From the NCBI GenBank assembly GCA_037355855.1, contig CM074759.1:7316001-7380000 (forward strand): a stretch of 64,000 nt of DNA, read 5' to 3'. This document shows, piece by piece, positions 43,231-54,949 of the stretch; positions within the stretch are counted from its first letter, which is position 1, and each line of letters begins with the position of its first letter. Under the pieces are notes generated by a model, which saw nothing but the letters and a program-made list of their open reading frames with translations, searched no databases and was not told the origin of the DNA. This DNA is from Pseudo-nitzschia pungens. Lineage: Eukaryota; Bacillariophyta; Bacillariophyceae; Bacillariales; Bacillariaceae. The position numbers were made by a program, and so were the translations under genes.

Positions 43231-46200
43231 TCAACCCTGAGGTCCAGTAAGCCAGGCTCTGAGGAGAGCAGCCTCTCGTTGGTATGGCTGCACTGGTTGG
43301 ACAGGTGCTGCATACTGCTGCCTGGCAAGGTGGATGGTTGCAAGCCACTGCCTCTTGGCAGTCAGGGTGTAACCTTGTAGGACTTGGAAAGGGGTTTGTA
43401 AAAGGGAGTGTGACTGGGGAAGTGCACCAGCTGCACCAATTGCCAATTCTGAGGTGATGGAAGCATCAAGAGATTGGTGTTGTTCAGCATCAAGGGTACC
43501 CCCAGGACCATGGAGTCGTTCATTTCTGTAGGTCCAAAGATCCCAGGAGGTAAGAAAGAACTGATGGATGATAGCTGTAGCCCAACGTTTGGGAGAGCGC
43601 TTGCTTCCAATGTGGGAGTAGTAGTCAGCCTGGATTTGGTACCAGCGAGGAGACCACCTACCAAGAAGCCAGTTGTGCCAACCAATTGTCCTCTGTGCCC
43701 TGACAGCAGAAGCAATTGCAAGTGAGTAGGATGATGGATAAATTCTCTGGCCCTTCCGAACTCTGGTGAGGAGATCCACAATGGCAACAACCAATGATGG
43801 ATCAGTTTGTTCAACTTCAAGCCGCTGCTGCAGTGGTCCCGTGAAAGCTGACACACTGTGCTGTACTGCCCCAGGATCCTTGCAGGAGAGCACATGAGAC
43901 ACCTTCTCGTTGTCTGCATCACACAATGGGCACCTGGAGTGATCCTGATACTGGTAGTGAAGGAGTTGGTTGCCAACACCAATACTGCCAGAAGCAAACT
44001 TGACAAACCACCTTTGCATGCCAGGAGGTAGACGCTTGAAGGCAGACAGATGGGCACACCAATGGATGGAACTCAAAACAGGTTGTGGAATAGGAATATC
44101 ATGGTGGGTCTGCCAGTATTTAAGAAGAGGAGGACCAGAAATAGCAACATGCAAAGCATTCTGATCAAACCTTGAACACTTGCAACCATTGAGAGAAAAG
44201 GCCCAGGGCTCAAACACAAGTCTGGGATGGTGATGGGCAGAAGCTCTATGGACAGAGAGAAAAGCCTTGGCCATACTGTCAACCTGATGATTGCGAAGTG
44301 CCCACCAATCAAGAAAGATTCCAGCTTGATGTCCCTGAACCCACTGAAAGTGCACAGAGATTGGCAGGGCAGGAATCATGTTTCTGATGACATAAACATA
44401 ATCAAAAGACTTCTGGGAAATAACCAAAGGCCAAGATCCCTGAGCCTGTTTGAGAGCTGTGTCACCATCAAGGGCAATGTTGATAGAGCCAGAAGCAATA
44501 TCAAAGATACTCACCAGAGCAGTGCAACAGGTGAGAACTCCAATGATACCTGCCAGTTCACTGATACCGGCCAGTTCACTCCTATAGGATGACTGATCCT
44601 CAGGGGATCCACTGACAAAATTACAGCCAGTGAGGAACAAAGAAGCAGACTTGGTGGAGGTATTGGGTGACAGAATGAAAGCAGAAGTTCCTCTGAGAAG
44701 GTCCGGATCAAATGAACCATCACAGACAGCACTGGCAGTACCACTCTGGATAGCATCAACAAGGTGCTGACAGCCAGCCTGTGGTAGGGAATATTTGTGG
44801 AGAAGTACCCTTGGAGACTCACAGAGTGCATCAAAGGCATCTGCAGGGGAGTCTGGAAGAGAATCAAATGGATTGTACTCCAGAGGATCCATGTCAGGAG
44901 GTTCGGAAACAAAAGCTGAGGACCCAACCACGCGTACAACTTGGCCGCAAATAACAGGGCAGACAAGCACAACAGCACAGGCTGGTTTGTCAGAGATGGT
45001 TTCAGAAGTGACCCTGTATCTGCCCCTGCCTTGGGAGGTGCTCACAATCCAGCCAGTAGAAGTTTTGAAGAATATTCTGTTGGTGGATAAAGACATAAAC
45101 CAAGGCCAAAGAGAAGCTGTCTGGGGAGAGAGCCAATGCCCAAGGTGAAAAGAAGGAGCCAGTGCCCTGGCTGTAGGGGGTGGACAGGGGGGAAGAAAAC
45201 AGGTCTGAAGAGCCTTAGTCCATAAGCGCTGTGCTGCTGGAGGCCAAGATGGAGGACATCTAGGCCAGTCAAGATGATCCCTCAAGTGATTGGAGGATGT
45301 CAGCTGGAAAGCCATGGGAGAGAGTCTTTTCCCATCTGGAGTACAAATGTCAGCAAGGGAAATAGCCTTGAGTGACATTCGAATGTGATTCAAGAGGGAC
45401 AAGTCAGCACCTCTGAAGCCAGCGTTGACAAAGGCCTGCATGAGATAACAGTCATTGGAACGTAGCAGAGGAAGATCTGGGAAGTCTTCAAACAAGCTCA
45501 CAGGGTAAACAGAGAAAAACTTCCACACATGTTTGTACCAGCAAGGAGTGACGTATGAAGCAAAAGGATGATATGGTGTGACACCAAGATGGAGAGGAAT
45601 GCCAAGTTCGAGCCGGAGAGACTCAGCAGTTAGCTTGAGAATCCTACCAGTTTGGGAGGACCTGACAGATTCCTGAAAGAGAGTGGCAATATGACTGAAC
45701 TCTTGGAGGAGGTATGGATGAATGAAACCAAAGCCTTGATAGAGGGAAGGACCATAGAATACATGTCTAGGAAAGGTCCGTGACATCCCTGCTTTATTCA
45801 GCACAGGAACAAGAGCTGGGTGAATTATCTGAGTCCAGGTGGCCTCATCAAGTTGCGTGACAGGCATGGGGTATTCAACAGACTTCATGAAAGAATACCG
45901 GAAGGTGTAGAGGGATGCGCGCTTCTCACACTTGGAAGCCTTGAGTTGAGAGCCAAAAGACTGAGACTGGGACTTCATGTGAGCAATCTGTGCGTCCTCA
46001 TTGCCATCCATGGAGATAAAAACCCCAAGGGTCTTGTCAGCATGGTCAACTTCAAACCGATCCAGGGTAGCTTGATTGCCATTCTTGTCAGCAACAGAGA
46101 AGTCACCCGGCATGTCAGCAATGGAGCAATAGTCCCAACCGGATCCATTCCATTTGAAATCAATCAAATAACAGAAGGATTTGGCAGGTTCAATAGCACC

Positions 46201-47571
46201 ACCAGTGGCAATAATCCCTCCAGCCCAGCGGTCAAGAGCTTCCTGAAAATCAACAGCCAATTCCTCACCAGATGTTGAGGAATCAGAGCCAGCACAAAAC
46301 AAATCTGTGTCATCCACAAAGGCAAAACCCACAAGAGAAACCAGTTGCAGTGACAATGAAGTGATAAGATGGACACCATGCCCAGCCTGTTGCATCATTC
46401 GGAAGACAATTGTTGACACCAAAGCCCAAAGAGTTGGACCAATACCATTGCCTTGGCCACAACCACTGAGAGGAATAGGTTCATCACCATACACAGGGCC
46501 GGACCGACCAAAACCTGTCTTGATGTGGTGTTTGGCATGTTGCAAAGTAGACAGAAGAACTTCACACACATGGGCAGGAACCCCAAAGCTCTGAAGAGTG
46601 AGACCTGCAATGGGATGAGATATCCTATCATAACAGCCCTTGGCATCATTCATAGCCACAGCACCAGATCTGCGCTTCTGCCTCAACACATCACATATGA
46701 GCTTCTTGTTCAGGCAGGTGTTGATGGCCTTGTGGTGTTTCCTGCTTCCATGTTGATCGACAGCCACTGCATTGGCACGTTCAGCATGGGCAAGAATGCG
46801 TCTGCCAATCATCTTGTTGTTGATTTGGAACTCAGGAGACATCAGCTGAATAAGCCTCATCTTATCCACTCTATATTCACCAGGTTTCTTGAAGATCTCA
46901 ACATCAGTGATGACCTGCCAAGCAGAAGGAGAGAAGCCAACAATCAATGGGACAGATCTCAGGAGAGTGTCAAACTTGTTCAGCTGGGGATCAAGGGCAA
47001 AAGCCTTGTGGTGGGCAAAACTCAAACAAGAAGGTTCACTTGCTGTGCTTTCCTTTTGGGGTTTCCAGGCAGCAGCATTGTCAGCTGGAGACACTGAATA
47101 GTCAAAGGGGGGCAAACTCAGTATAGAGTCAGGGACTTTGAGACAGGAAAGAAATTCAGAAAGGTATTTGTCAGTGGCAGGAGGAGGATTATATGTGCCA
47201 TCAAGAACATGAGTAGCAGCATGGGCAGTGCCTAGATATCCGAAATCTTGAATGAAGGAGGGATGCATGGAAGGAGTGCCAAGACACTGCTGTTGACGCC
47301 GGACATTGGATTCAGCCATAGCTGGAACCATAGTAGACTGAGACTCCAAGACCTGTTCAACACCATCAGGGCCGACTGCAATAGCTCGCAAGACTGCTGA
47401 CTTGTTGACACGTCCCCGAATAGACCGAGCAGCGAGGCCAAGCTCTCTTTGAAGCCGTTCCCTGCGCATCCTGGCACGAATCTGGGAAGCATTCTGGTTG
47501 TGAGGCTTGCCTTCAGCAAGAAGTGCATCCACCAGGCCTTGATTGAAGGAGTCTCTCCATGAGGGGGCCAA

Positions 47572-47929
47572 TGTAACATGCTACCGTATGTTACTCTACG
47601 AGGGCTCTAAATGATTATTGAATCCCGCATGTACTCCAATATATGTGGTATTCATGTATGTATGTTTGGTATATATACACATACAACGGACACTGGTTAA
47701 ATATTGAAATATCAAGATAAACAGGACTCGCCGATTATTGATATTATGCCCGCCGAATAATGTTATCATTATTTGATCGTTCAGCCATACTCAAGGAATA
47801 ATCATTCCCATCTCGCAAAGTATTCAACCATTCTCGTAAACACACAATTTTATAATTTTATTAACCTTTCATCATTAAAATACCTCTATCGCGTACCACT
47901 CCATCTAATTCTACCCTAGAGTGTAAACA
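47572..47929 (+). repeat. 5' LTR of F
   Basis: Starts TGTAACATGCTACCGTATG and ends CCTAGAGTGTAAACA. Its reverse complement begins and ends like the LTRs of A, B and E, placing F in the same superfamily. Confidence 0.92.
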
Positions 47930-47930
47930 A

Positions 47931-47984
47931 CAGTAATTACTGTCCGCTTGAAAGTAGAAGACAAAGACAAGAACTCAGTACTGA
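47931..47984 (+). promoter_or_regulatory. F leader with two palindromes
   Basis: CAGTAATTACTG (47931-47942) lies one base from the LTR. TCAGTACTGA (47975-47984) is 32 bases further in. This copies the arrangement in A and B despite divergent sequence between the two motifs. Confidence 0.6.
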
Positions 47985-48189
47985 ATCCAAAACATCCCTT
48001 ATCCTAAACAACAGGGGTACATCGATACTCTGACAAGCAAAAAGAAATAACAACGTCGATCGAAATCTACAACCGATCGAACGCAAACTACGACGAACGA
48101 AACGATCGATATCTACGAAACGATCTCTACAAACCAACCGAATACCAATCGATCGCACAACGAAGCGATCGAACGCTACGAATCAACAG

Positions 48190-48887
48190 GGCAGGACTTT
48201 ACAGAGATCCTCCAATCAATTATACTCCTTCATTCAAGAGAAGCCAAGACCATTCTGCTCCACAGCTTCCCAAGCAAATGGATCAACAGCTATGGTCTAA
48301 TCCACCAAGGAATACAAGAAGATACCACTGTACGATTCATCGTCGACCACATGAGCTGCTTAGAACGCCAAAGCAAAAGACGAACGTCGAACGCTGATTC
48401 GGACGCTGACAGCATCGATAGCAACAGCTCTAATTCGGACAGTGATAGCAACGCGGAATCCGAAGAAGAAAAAGAGCAAGAGCCATCCGGTGGCAAAAGG
48501 AAATATAACAATCCCTGCAGAATTCCGGGACACGACCACGATTGGTCCGAGTGTCCAAAGAACAGATATTCCAAAAGAAATAAGAGCAATAGCAGCAACA
48601 ACAGCACTGCTACGACTCCTAGCAATGAAAATGGAAGCACTGCTTCAACAGAATCGCTCCAAGCGCATGTAAGGACGCGTCGAGAGAAACTTCGATGGCA
48701 GTCTCCAATGGCTACCATAGCCACTCGAACAAAACAAAACAATATAAGGATCACAGTATCCAGCACCGTGCCTCCAGCTCCCCTGGACCTGGATGCCAGC
48801 TCAGCCCTGCTGACTGGGAAGACGCATGGAGGGGAACCCCCAGAAAGGAGGGAAGGAACCTACAGAGATGAGCCCTGTTGCAAATGA
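48190..48887 (+). pseudogene. F gag with large internal deletion
   Basis: The gag start AGLYRDPPINYTPSFKRS is present, but the ATG reads AGG. After about 20 codons the sequence jumps to TILLHSFPSKWINSYGLIH, skipping most of the capsid. It then continues VRFIVDHMSCLERQSKRR, an acidic Asp/Ser/Glu-rich spacer and the knuckle CRIPGHDHDWSECP. The last ORF (48351-48887) runs into PPAPLDLDASSALLTGKTH, the linker start of pol, and stops. The longest translatable product is 178 aa from an internal Met. Retention of the knuckle suggests selection or recency, but the protein is not a working gag. Confidence 0.8.
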
Positions 48888-49830
48888 AACAAAATAAAAA
48901 CGTTCGAACTACAAAACAAAGCGCTCAGTCCGATCCACAGTGACGGCAACAACAATCAACCAAATAAAAACAATAAACAGATTCAATGGCAAATACAAAC
49001 AAACGCAATAAAGATCTGGACGCAGATCGGTTCGGACGCGAACCAGTTGCAAGGGTACAGACGCTAAAAGCCATGAATCAATCAATCGAATCCAATCACA
49101 ATATCGATATCGATAAGGGTACAAACGCAAAACAAAATAAAGGGTACAGCAGCAACAACAAGGCCAACCTTGTTCCGGACAAACAAATAGTCCACAGGGA
49201 GCTCCAAAAATAAGAGAGCAATCCCACAAAATATACATTCAAAACCCACAGAGGTGCTCTGGAGTTACAAAATCCGAAATTCCAGTAGACTGCTGCAAAC
49301 ACACCCAAATAAAGACCGGCAAAGTATCCGGCAAATCACAATTGACTTTGAACGCAATTCAATACAACATTAACAATGCGTCCCCTCTCTGCTTTTACAT
49401 ATAATTGCAGACAAACCGCAAGGAAATAACATCCAACGCAGCTCGGCTTTTCACCTACCTTAACTCCATTTCCAACAGGAGGTGTTTTTATGCCTAAGAG
49501 CAATCGATTTCGAACATCAACCTAATTTCAAAATCAGCTCCACTACCCCGAGAGGTACATCACCGTTGGGGGAGGAAAAGAATTTTCTTCGACTCTTTTT
49601 CTATTTTTACCATGTCTTTACGACCCTTCTCAAGAACAAGAAACAAATCTTCGATTTTTTGAGTATCACAAAGAACCTTCTTCAATCCCACTTCAATTTA
49701 CATCACCATAAATCTTCCGAATATCAACGGCATATCTTCAACCGGTTCTCCAAACGTATTGTATTGAACTACAACTCCGAACCTGTTGTATTGAACCACA
49801 TGCAAACTTCACCTAATCATCGGGGAACTA
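48888..49830 (+). other. F 3' internal region with linker remnant
   Basis: About 940 bp without a long ORF. 49000-49305 still aligns to the gypsy gag-pol linker (GGGTACA repeats, then CCACAGAGGTGCTCTGGAG corresponding to KGGALEQ). The same stretch is found antisense in the LINE 5' UTRs. The end, ATCATCGGGGAACTA, is the polypurine-like site before the 3' LTR. Confidence 0.65.
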
Positions 49831-50187
49831 TGTAACATGCTACCGTATGTTACTCTACGAGGGCTCTAAATGATTATTGAATCCCGCATGTACTCCAATA
49901 TATGTGGTATTCATGTATGTATGTTCAGTATGTATACACATACAACGGACACTGGTTAAATATTGAAATATCAAGATAAACAGGACTCGCCGATTATTGA
50001 TATTATGCCCGCCGAATAATGTTATCATTATTTGATCGTTCAGCCATACTCAAGGAATAATCATTCCCATCTCACAAAGTATTCAACCATTCTCGTAAAC
50101 ACACAATTTTATAATTTTATTAACCTTTCATCATTAAAATACCTCTATCGCGTACCACTCCATCTAATTCTACCCTAGAGTGTTACA
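49831..50187 (+). repeat. 3' LTR of F
   Basis: 357 bp, nearly identical to 47572-47929. Ends CCTAGAGTGTTACA and is followed by GCCAA. Confidence 0.92.
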
Positions 50188-51702
50188 GCCAATTTCTTCA
50201 CTGCCCGGTATTGCTTGTAAGCTTGTTTCAGATGGAGGATAGCACTGGAAAGATCACTGTGTTCCCCTTTGTAAAGAGAAAGCTTGCATGCCAGCCTTTT
50301 CAAAACAGTATGACTGGTGGACACACCCTGTCGCAACTTAACAACACGCCTCCAAAAGTCAATTGTATCACGATAGACTTGCAGCTTTGGTGACCATGGA
50401 ACCAAACCAGCTCTAGTGTGGCAGAGGTTTTGTTCAACAGAGAGCCTGAGAGAGGTGGAGGTTTCATGGAGTACTTCATATGTGGTGATGAGATCAGCGC
50501 GCACAGAAATATCCCCAGACTGAAACTGAGCCAGTAGGTGCTCCAGCTTAGCTTGGAGAGAAAACACTCCAGCCTTGAGAAAGCTGTGCCTCACTCGCTT
50601 GAAATACCGTTGGCGGAGATGAGGGTGGGAGGACTGGAGTTTAGAATGAGAGAAGCTCACAGGAGGTGGCAGATGTTTGCCCATGAGGCTGCAATTACAG
50701 ACTTCAATCCAAAGCAGTCTGTGGTCAGATTCCATACCTTGGGCACCACCAAAGGGGCAATACCCAGCCCTGAGAACATCAACATTCTCAGAGACCCAAA
50801 TGGCATCAATTGGTGTTCTGGTAGTGTTTCTGTTGTGAGTGGCAGGAGGAGAAGACTTACTATGAAGGGTAAGAATGGCCTCTCTGAAACCAAGAGCCTG
50901 GAGCTCAAAAGACAAGCCATCAGTCCTAACATCAGCATTCTGGTCAATCCCAACAATGACCTGGTCACCTGCACCCAGACAAGCCTGAAGGGCAGCAGTC
51001 AAATCCCTGTGAAAAAGAATGCATGGATTGGGACTGAAAAGATGTTCAGCTGCTTGAAAGTAACGGTACTGTTGATTCCAAACTGAGCCAAGGTCCCTGT
51101 CATTTTCAACAGGGCAGTAAGCAGAAAACATAGTGACAGTGTGGCCATCCCTGCCCTGAAACTTGACAAAGGACCATCTTCCAAGACCAGAAGGATCAGC
51201 CCCATGGGCAACCTTGTGGGAACTGAACAGTTGATCAATGGAAAACCCTGTGCCACCAGGCTGAAGCCATGAGCAGTCAGAAGCTTCGTGCTTGTTGTTG
51301 GCAAGATAGGAAAAACTTGAGGGACAGACATTCTTCATGCGCCTATTAAAAAGATCACAGGGCAGGAGTTTGGATTCATTCAAACAATGTTCAGCAAAAA
51401 GCGCCACACTTGCGTTGCTCTTGATAAATTGACGGGAGTTGTGCTTGGACCTGGACATAAAAGCAGCTCTACGCTGGGGTCCAATGTTTTGGAAGGTGAT
51501 GATGGTGGAATTAGATGATGGAGCTTGAGGAAAGGAATGACCAAAACTGTCAGAATCCTTAGCAGCAAGAGAGTCTCCATGAAGAGTTAATTGGACAAAA
51601 TGAGAGACAGGGGAAGAGGCGGAGGGGGAAAAGGGAGAAACAGTAGAAGCATTGATGGGATTTGGATTGGAAGGCACCCCATCAAACCTCATACCAGAAG
51701 AG

Positions 51703-54700
51703 CTAACCATGATCAGAAGGAAACCGAGTCTGTCGCACGGAAGGAAGAGTTGCCGGAGCTGATTTGGTGGAGACATTGGCATGGCTCAAATCACTGACAC
51801 TAGCATCATGGCTGGAGGAGAATGCAATAGCAGCAACTCCAAGCCTCAAAGCAGAGGCTGCATCTTCCTCACCACCATGCAAACCAGATGGAAGGGCAGC
51901 ATGAACGTCAGTTGAGGCATCAGGAGAGGCCACAGGGAGGTCACCAGCCATGGCATTATTGGGAGGAAGAGGAACTGCAGGGGGAAAATCAGGAGAGACA
52001 CCAGGGGAGGCATCAGCCTTGGCAGCAGTGGGAGAATCACCTCCAGGAGGAGCAGCACTTGCAGGCGGTGAAGCCTGGACAGCAGTGAGATTGGAAGTGC
52101 CAGTAGCTAAGGTATCCATGGATTGGGAATCATCAAATCCACCACCACCACTGTCAGCACGGGCTTGGAGGTTAAAGTGCAAATCTAGATCAAAAGTGAG
52201 GTCTGGGGCAAGGTCAACTGACAAGTCATCATCAACAAGTTCCCAATCTCTTGCATCCCCATCACCAAAAAAGGGAAGAGAGTCATCCTGCATTGGATCT
52301 GCAGCAGGTTCAGTTTCCACAACACAATTGACAGCAGCATCCCAATGGTAAGCTTCCATTTCAGTCAAGCACTCAGAAGAGAACCATTGTCTAACACAAG
52401 AACCATACTGAGCTTCCAGAAAAATAGGCAGGAAAGACAACATGGCCATTGCTTCAGCCTTGGTAGTGATGTTGTACAAAGCAAGGATCTCGCCTCGGTA
52501 TGAACTGGTATCAACAGAAAGAAAAAGAGGCCATGACCAATTGTCACGGGTTCTGATGCCAAGAAGCACACTGCGCAGTGTCTTCAAACCCAGCCCGTGG
52601 CCCAAGTCAACAGGAAGATCAAGATCAACTACCCCCAGAACAGGAGCAGTTTCATGGCTCTCAATAAATTTGGCTTGGCGGTGCTTAGCTTGGCGAACAG
52701 TCTTGAGCTTGGAAGGGGGGAGAGGCCTGTCAGAAGGATTGGTAGCTGTCTCAATGAACTTGTAGAATTTACCATCAGGTAAAGAGGCAATGTCTGAAGG
52801 TTTGCAATGGTTGAACTGGGCTTTGAGGAGCTTAACAGTTTGGGCGCGCTTTGTAGCATCACATAAAACATGAGCAGCCAGAACCGGATTGGGATCAGGA
52901 GTTCTGGAGTTGTCAAGGCTGATATTCTTCCTGATAACAGCAATAGGACATGCCTGAAACCTGGGATGAGTCTGAAGCAATTCGTTGTAGTGGTCAAGAT
53001 CAAAACTCTGCATGTAAGATCCAAGGAGAAATCCACAGGTGACAATAACTGGGGCCTGTATGTGGTCAAACTTCAGGTCCATGTCACGGTCTCTGAGCCT
53101 CTGGAGCAAATGGACAGAAAAGAGAGTCTCCAGGGAAACACTGTGTCCCACAAAGAACCTTAAGTGAGGAGCAGTTCTGCTGCGAAGCCAGAGCTGAGCA
53201 ACATACAATTCCAAGGTTTTCCTGTCAGGAAGGGTAGTCCAAAGCTTGGTAACAGGCTTGGCCTTGGGGTTGAGCCGTGCTCGTGAGGGAAAGACATACA
53301 ACACCAGGCGCTTGTCAACAGTCCAAAGAAGATCCAAAGCTTCCTTGAGAGACTTGAGCAGTTCATCATACAGTTCCCCAGGGCGTTGTGACATCAACCT
53401 TGGAAGAGACAGAGTGACAAAAGAACTATGGGAACACTTGGTGCCAGCAGTTACATCCACTGGAGCCCGGGAGTCACTTGAGCAAACCCCTCGGCGTTGG
53501 AGGAAATGACCAGCAGAAGAGGACAAGACAGTAGCATCACCACCACCAGGAAGAAAGGACACTGATTTGGAAGTGGAAGATTTGGAAGTGGAAGCATCAT
53601 CAGCCACAGGTGGCGCAGGTGTAGGAGGTCTCTTCTTGAAATGCCAGTGAGAGCCAAGCACCTGATTGGCTGCCAACCATACTTTGCCTTCAGTGCTGGG
53701 CAGAAGGTTGCCCTCACAATACAGGTCATCAAAACACTCAGGAGACATCTTGACCAAACCAATAAGACATTTCTTCAGGGCCTGGCCAGATGGTTGCTTG
53801 GTCCAGGCTGGGGCAGAGCCTTGAAAGCAAGCAGAGGCAAGAGAAGCCAAGGAATCTACAGAGGCATTGCGCCAATCAGGAGTGTCAGGAAAAGCCTCAG
53901 CATAAACAGGAGGGATGGCAGTCTGGCAAACATCATGGATGGATTTCTTGTCTTTACCCTCCTTCTTGCTGAAGAAGTGTGTAGGGCTTGGACACCCAGC
54001 CCATAACCGGTGACCTGTTGGAGATTTGCAAAAGGCCTGAATTGCAGGAGGTATGGGAGACTTGCCAGAACAGGGACCCTTACCATAAAAACACCAGAAG
54101 AAGGAAGCAGAATGAGCCCTGTTTGCAGCAGCCAGAGCCTCCTGGCGTTGGGATTGGCGTGCTTTCTGCTGAGAGGGATCAGACTTCTGGGCAGAGGAAA
54201 AGGCAAGAGTGGATTGCTTGAGGATAGATGAAGCAGGGACCTTGCCTGAGGTCACAGAACCCACTGGTGTGTGTCTGGACGTCTGTTGGCCTGGCAGCTG
54301 GGAGCCTGCCTGCTTGGATCCTGACTGCTGGGAGCCTGGTTGCTGGGATCCTGACGGCTCGGAGCCTGGCGGCTGGGAGCCTGAGGACTGGGAGCCTGTC
54401 AGCTTGGGGTCTGACAGCAGAGTACCTGACGACTGAGAGCCTGACAGAGCACCGGACGGCTGAGAGCCTGACTTCTGGGAGCCTAACTGAGAAGCTGCTG
54501 ACAGAGAAGAAGGCTGCAAGGAATCCCCTGGAGCAGATTCAGTGCCAAGCATATCAACATCAGAAAGCACACTTGCAGATGAGGACACAGAAGAAGAGGA
54601 AGACATATCAGCAACAGAAGACCCATGCATAGAGGATGAAGAGACTGATGAGGCTGATGAAGAGGATGATCTGGTAGCAAGAGCAGGAGAAGGAGTGGCA

Positions 54701-54867
54701 AGAGCAGAGTTGGCACTAGAATGTCTAGGAGGGGTCTGTGGCACAAAGGGGCGCTTGCTAGACCGAGACCCAGAGGCAGACCTAGCAGAAGAAGAAGGCG
54801 TGGAAGATCTTTTCTTCCGGGAAGCAGGTTGGGAGGTGGGCCACCCCTTATTAGGAGGGGGAGGCAT
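51703..54867 (-). CDS. LINE-2 ORF1, intact
   Basis: 1,054-aa ORF1 protein starting MPPPPNKGWPTSQPASRKKR. An upstream in-frame ATG at 54966 exists, but 54867 matches the well-placed start in LINE-3. Residues 1-300 are disordered: Ser/Ala/Pro blocks, then a Gly-Ser-Gln run. The motif SILKQSTLAFSSAQ precedes the conserved part. Conserved blocks include FFWCFYGKGPCSGKSPIP, CFDDLYCEGNLLPSTEGK and RLVLYVFPSRARLNPKAKP, then VIVTCGFLLGSYMQSFDLD. A Gly/Ser/Pro/Ala tail ends RFPSDHG. No RRM or CCHC motif was recognised. Its last 8 nt overlap the ORF2 start. Confidence 0.88.
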   Translation of the reverse strand: MPPPPNKGWPTSQPASRKKRSSTPSSSARSASGSRSSKRPFVPQTPPRHSSANSALATPSPALATRSSSSSASSVSSSSMHGSSVADMSSSSSVSSSASVLSDVDMLGTESAPGDSLQPSSLSAASQLGSQKSGSQPSGALSGSQSSGTLLSDPKLTGSQSSGSQPPGSEPSGSQQPGSQQSGSKQAGSQLPGQQTSRHTPVGSVTSGKVPASSILKQSTLAFSSAQKSDPSQQKARQSQRQEALAAANRAHSASFFWCFYGKGPCSGKSPIPPAIQAFCKSPTGHRLWAGCPSPTHFFSKKEGKDKKSIHDVCQTAIPPVYAEAFPDTPDWRNASVDSLASLASACFQGSAPAWTKQPSGQALKKCLIGLVKMSPECFDDLYCEGNLLPSTEGKVWLAANQVLGSHWHFKKRPPTPAPPVADDASTSKSSTSKSVSFLPGGGDATVLSSSAGHFLQRRGVCSSDSRAPVDVTAGTKCSHSSFVTLSLPRLMSQRPGELYDELLKSLKEALDLLWTVDKRLVLYVFPSRARLNPKAKPVTKLWTTLPDRKTLELYVAQLWLRSRTAPHLRFFVGHSVSLETLFSVHLLQRLRDRDMDLKFDHIQAPVIVTCGFLLGSYMQSFDLDHYNELLQTHPRFQACPIAVIRKNISLDNSRTPDPNPVLAAHVLCDATKRAQTVKLLKAQFNHCKPSDIASLPDGKFYKFIETATNPSDRPLPPSKLKTVRQAKHRQAKFIESHETAPVLGVVDLDLPVDLGHGLGLKTLRSVLLGIRTRDNWSWPLFLSVDTSSYRGEILALYNITTKAEAMAMLSFLPIFLEAQYGSCVRQWFSSECLTEMEAYHWDAAVNCVVETEPAADPMQDDSLPFFGDGDARDWELVDDDLSVDLAPDLTFDLDLHFNLQARADSGGGGFDDSQSMDTLATGTSNLTAVQASPPASAAPPGGDSPTAAKADASPGVSPDFPPAVPLPPNNAMAGDLPVASPDASTDVHAALPSGLHGGEEDAASALRLGVAAIAFSSSHDASVSDLSHANVSTKSAPATLPSVRQTRFPSDHG

Positions 54868-54949
54868 TGTACCAGAAGGGAAGCAGCTGATTGCAGAGAC
54901 ACCAGCTGAGGGCAGAAGGAACAACAGAAACACCGCTCTGGATCTAAAG

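Larger units (their letters stand above)
47572..50187 (+). mobile_element. element F: non-autonomous Ty3/gypsy derivative
   Basis: 2,616 bp with LTRs of 358 and 357 bp and a GCCAA target duplication (47567-47571 and 50188-50192). The LTRs differ at about six positions, so insertion was recent. Inside are the palindromic leader, a shrunken gag, the start of the linker and about 900 bp without clear coding. There is no protease, RT or integrase. It must have been moved by proteins of a related gypsy element. It lies in the opposite orientation to A, B and D. Confidence 0.93.
43231..51710 (-). pseudogene. LINE-2 ORF2, split by element F
   Basis: ORF2 runs from ATGGTTAGC (51710) to 50188, is interrupted by F (47572-50187), and continues from 47571 to 43231. 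The TSD bases GCCAA are duplicated inside the AVKKLAPSWRD codons. Endonuclease: FQNIGPQRRAAF, VIVGIDQNADVRTDG, ESDHRLLWIEV. RT: MNDAKGCYDRI and FAFVDDTDLF. RNase H: CDGSFD, YRSELAGI, ALDGDTALK. The CCHC motif CPLCDADNEKVSHVLSC follows. RNase H holds an 18-bp tandem duplication (SELAGI twice, near 44548-44585) right at the catalytic Glu. Without F the frame would be open for about 1,950 codons. Confidence 0.9.
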
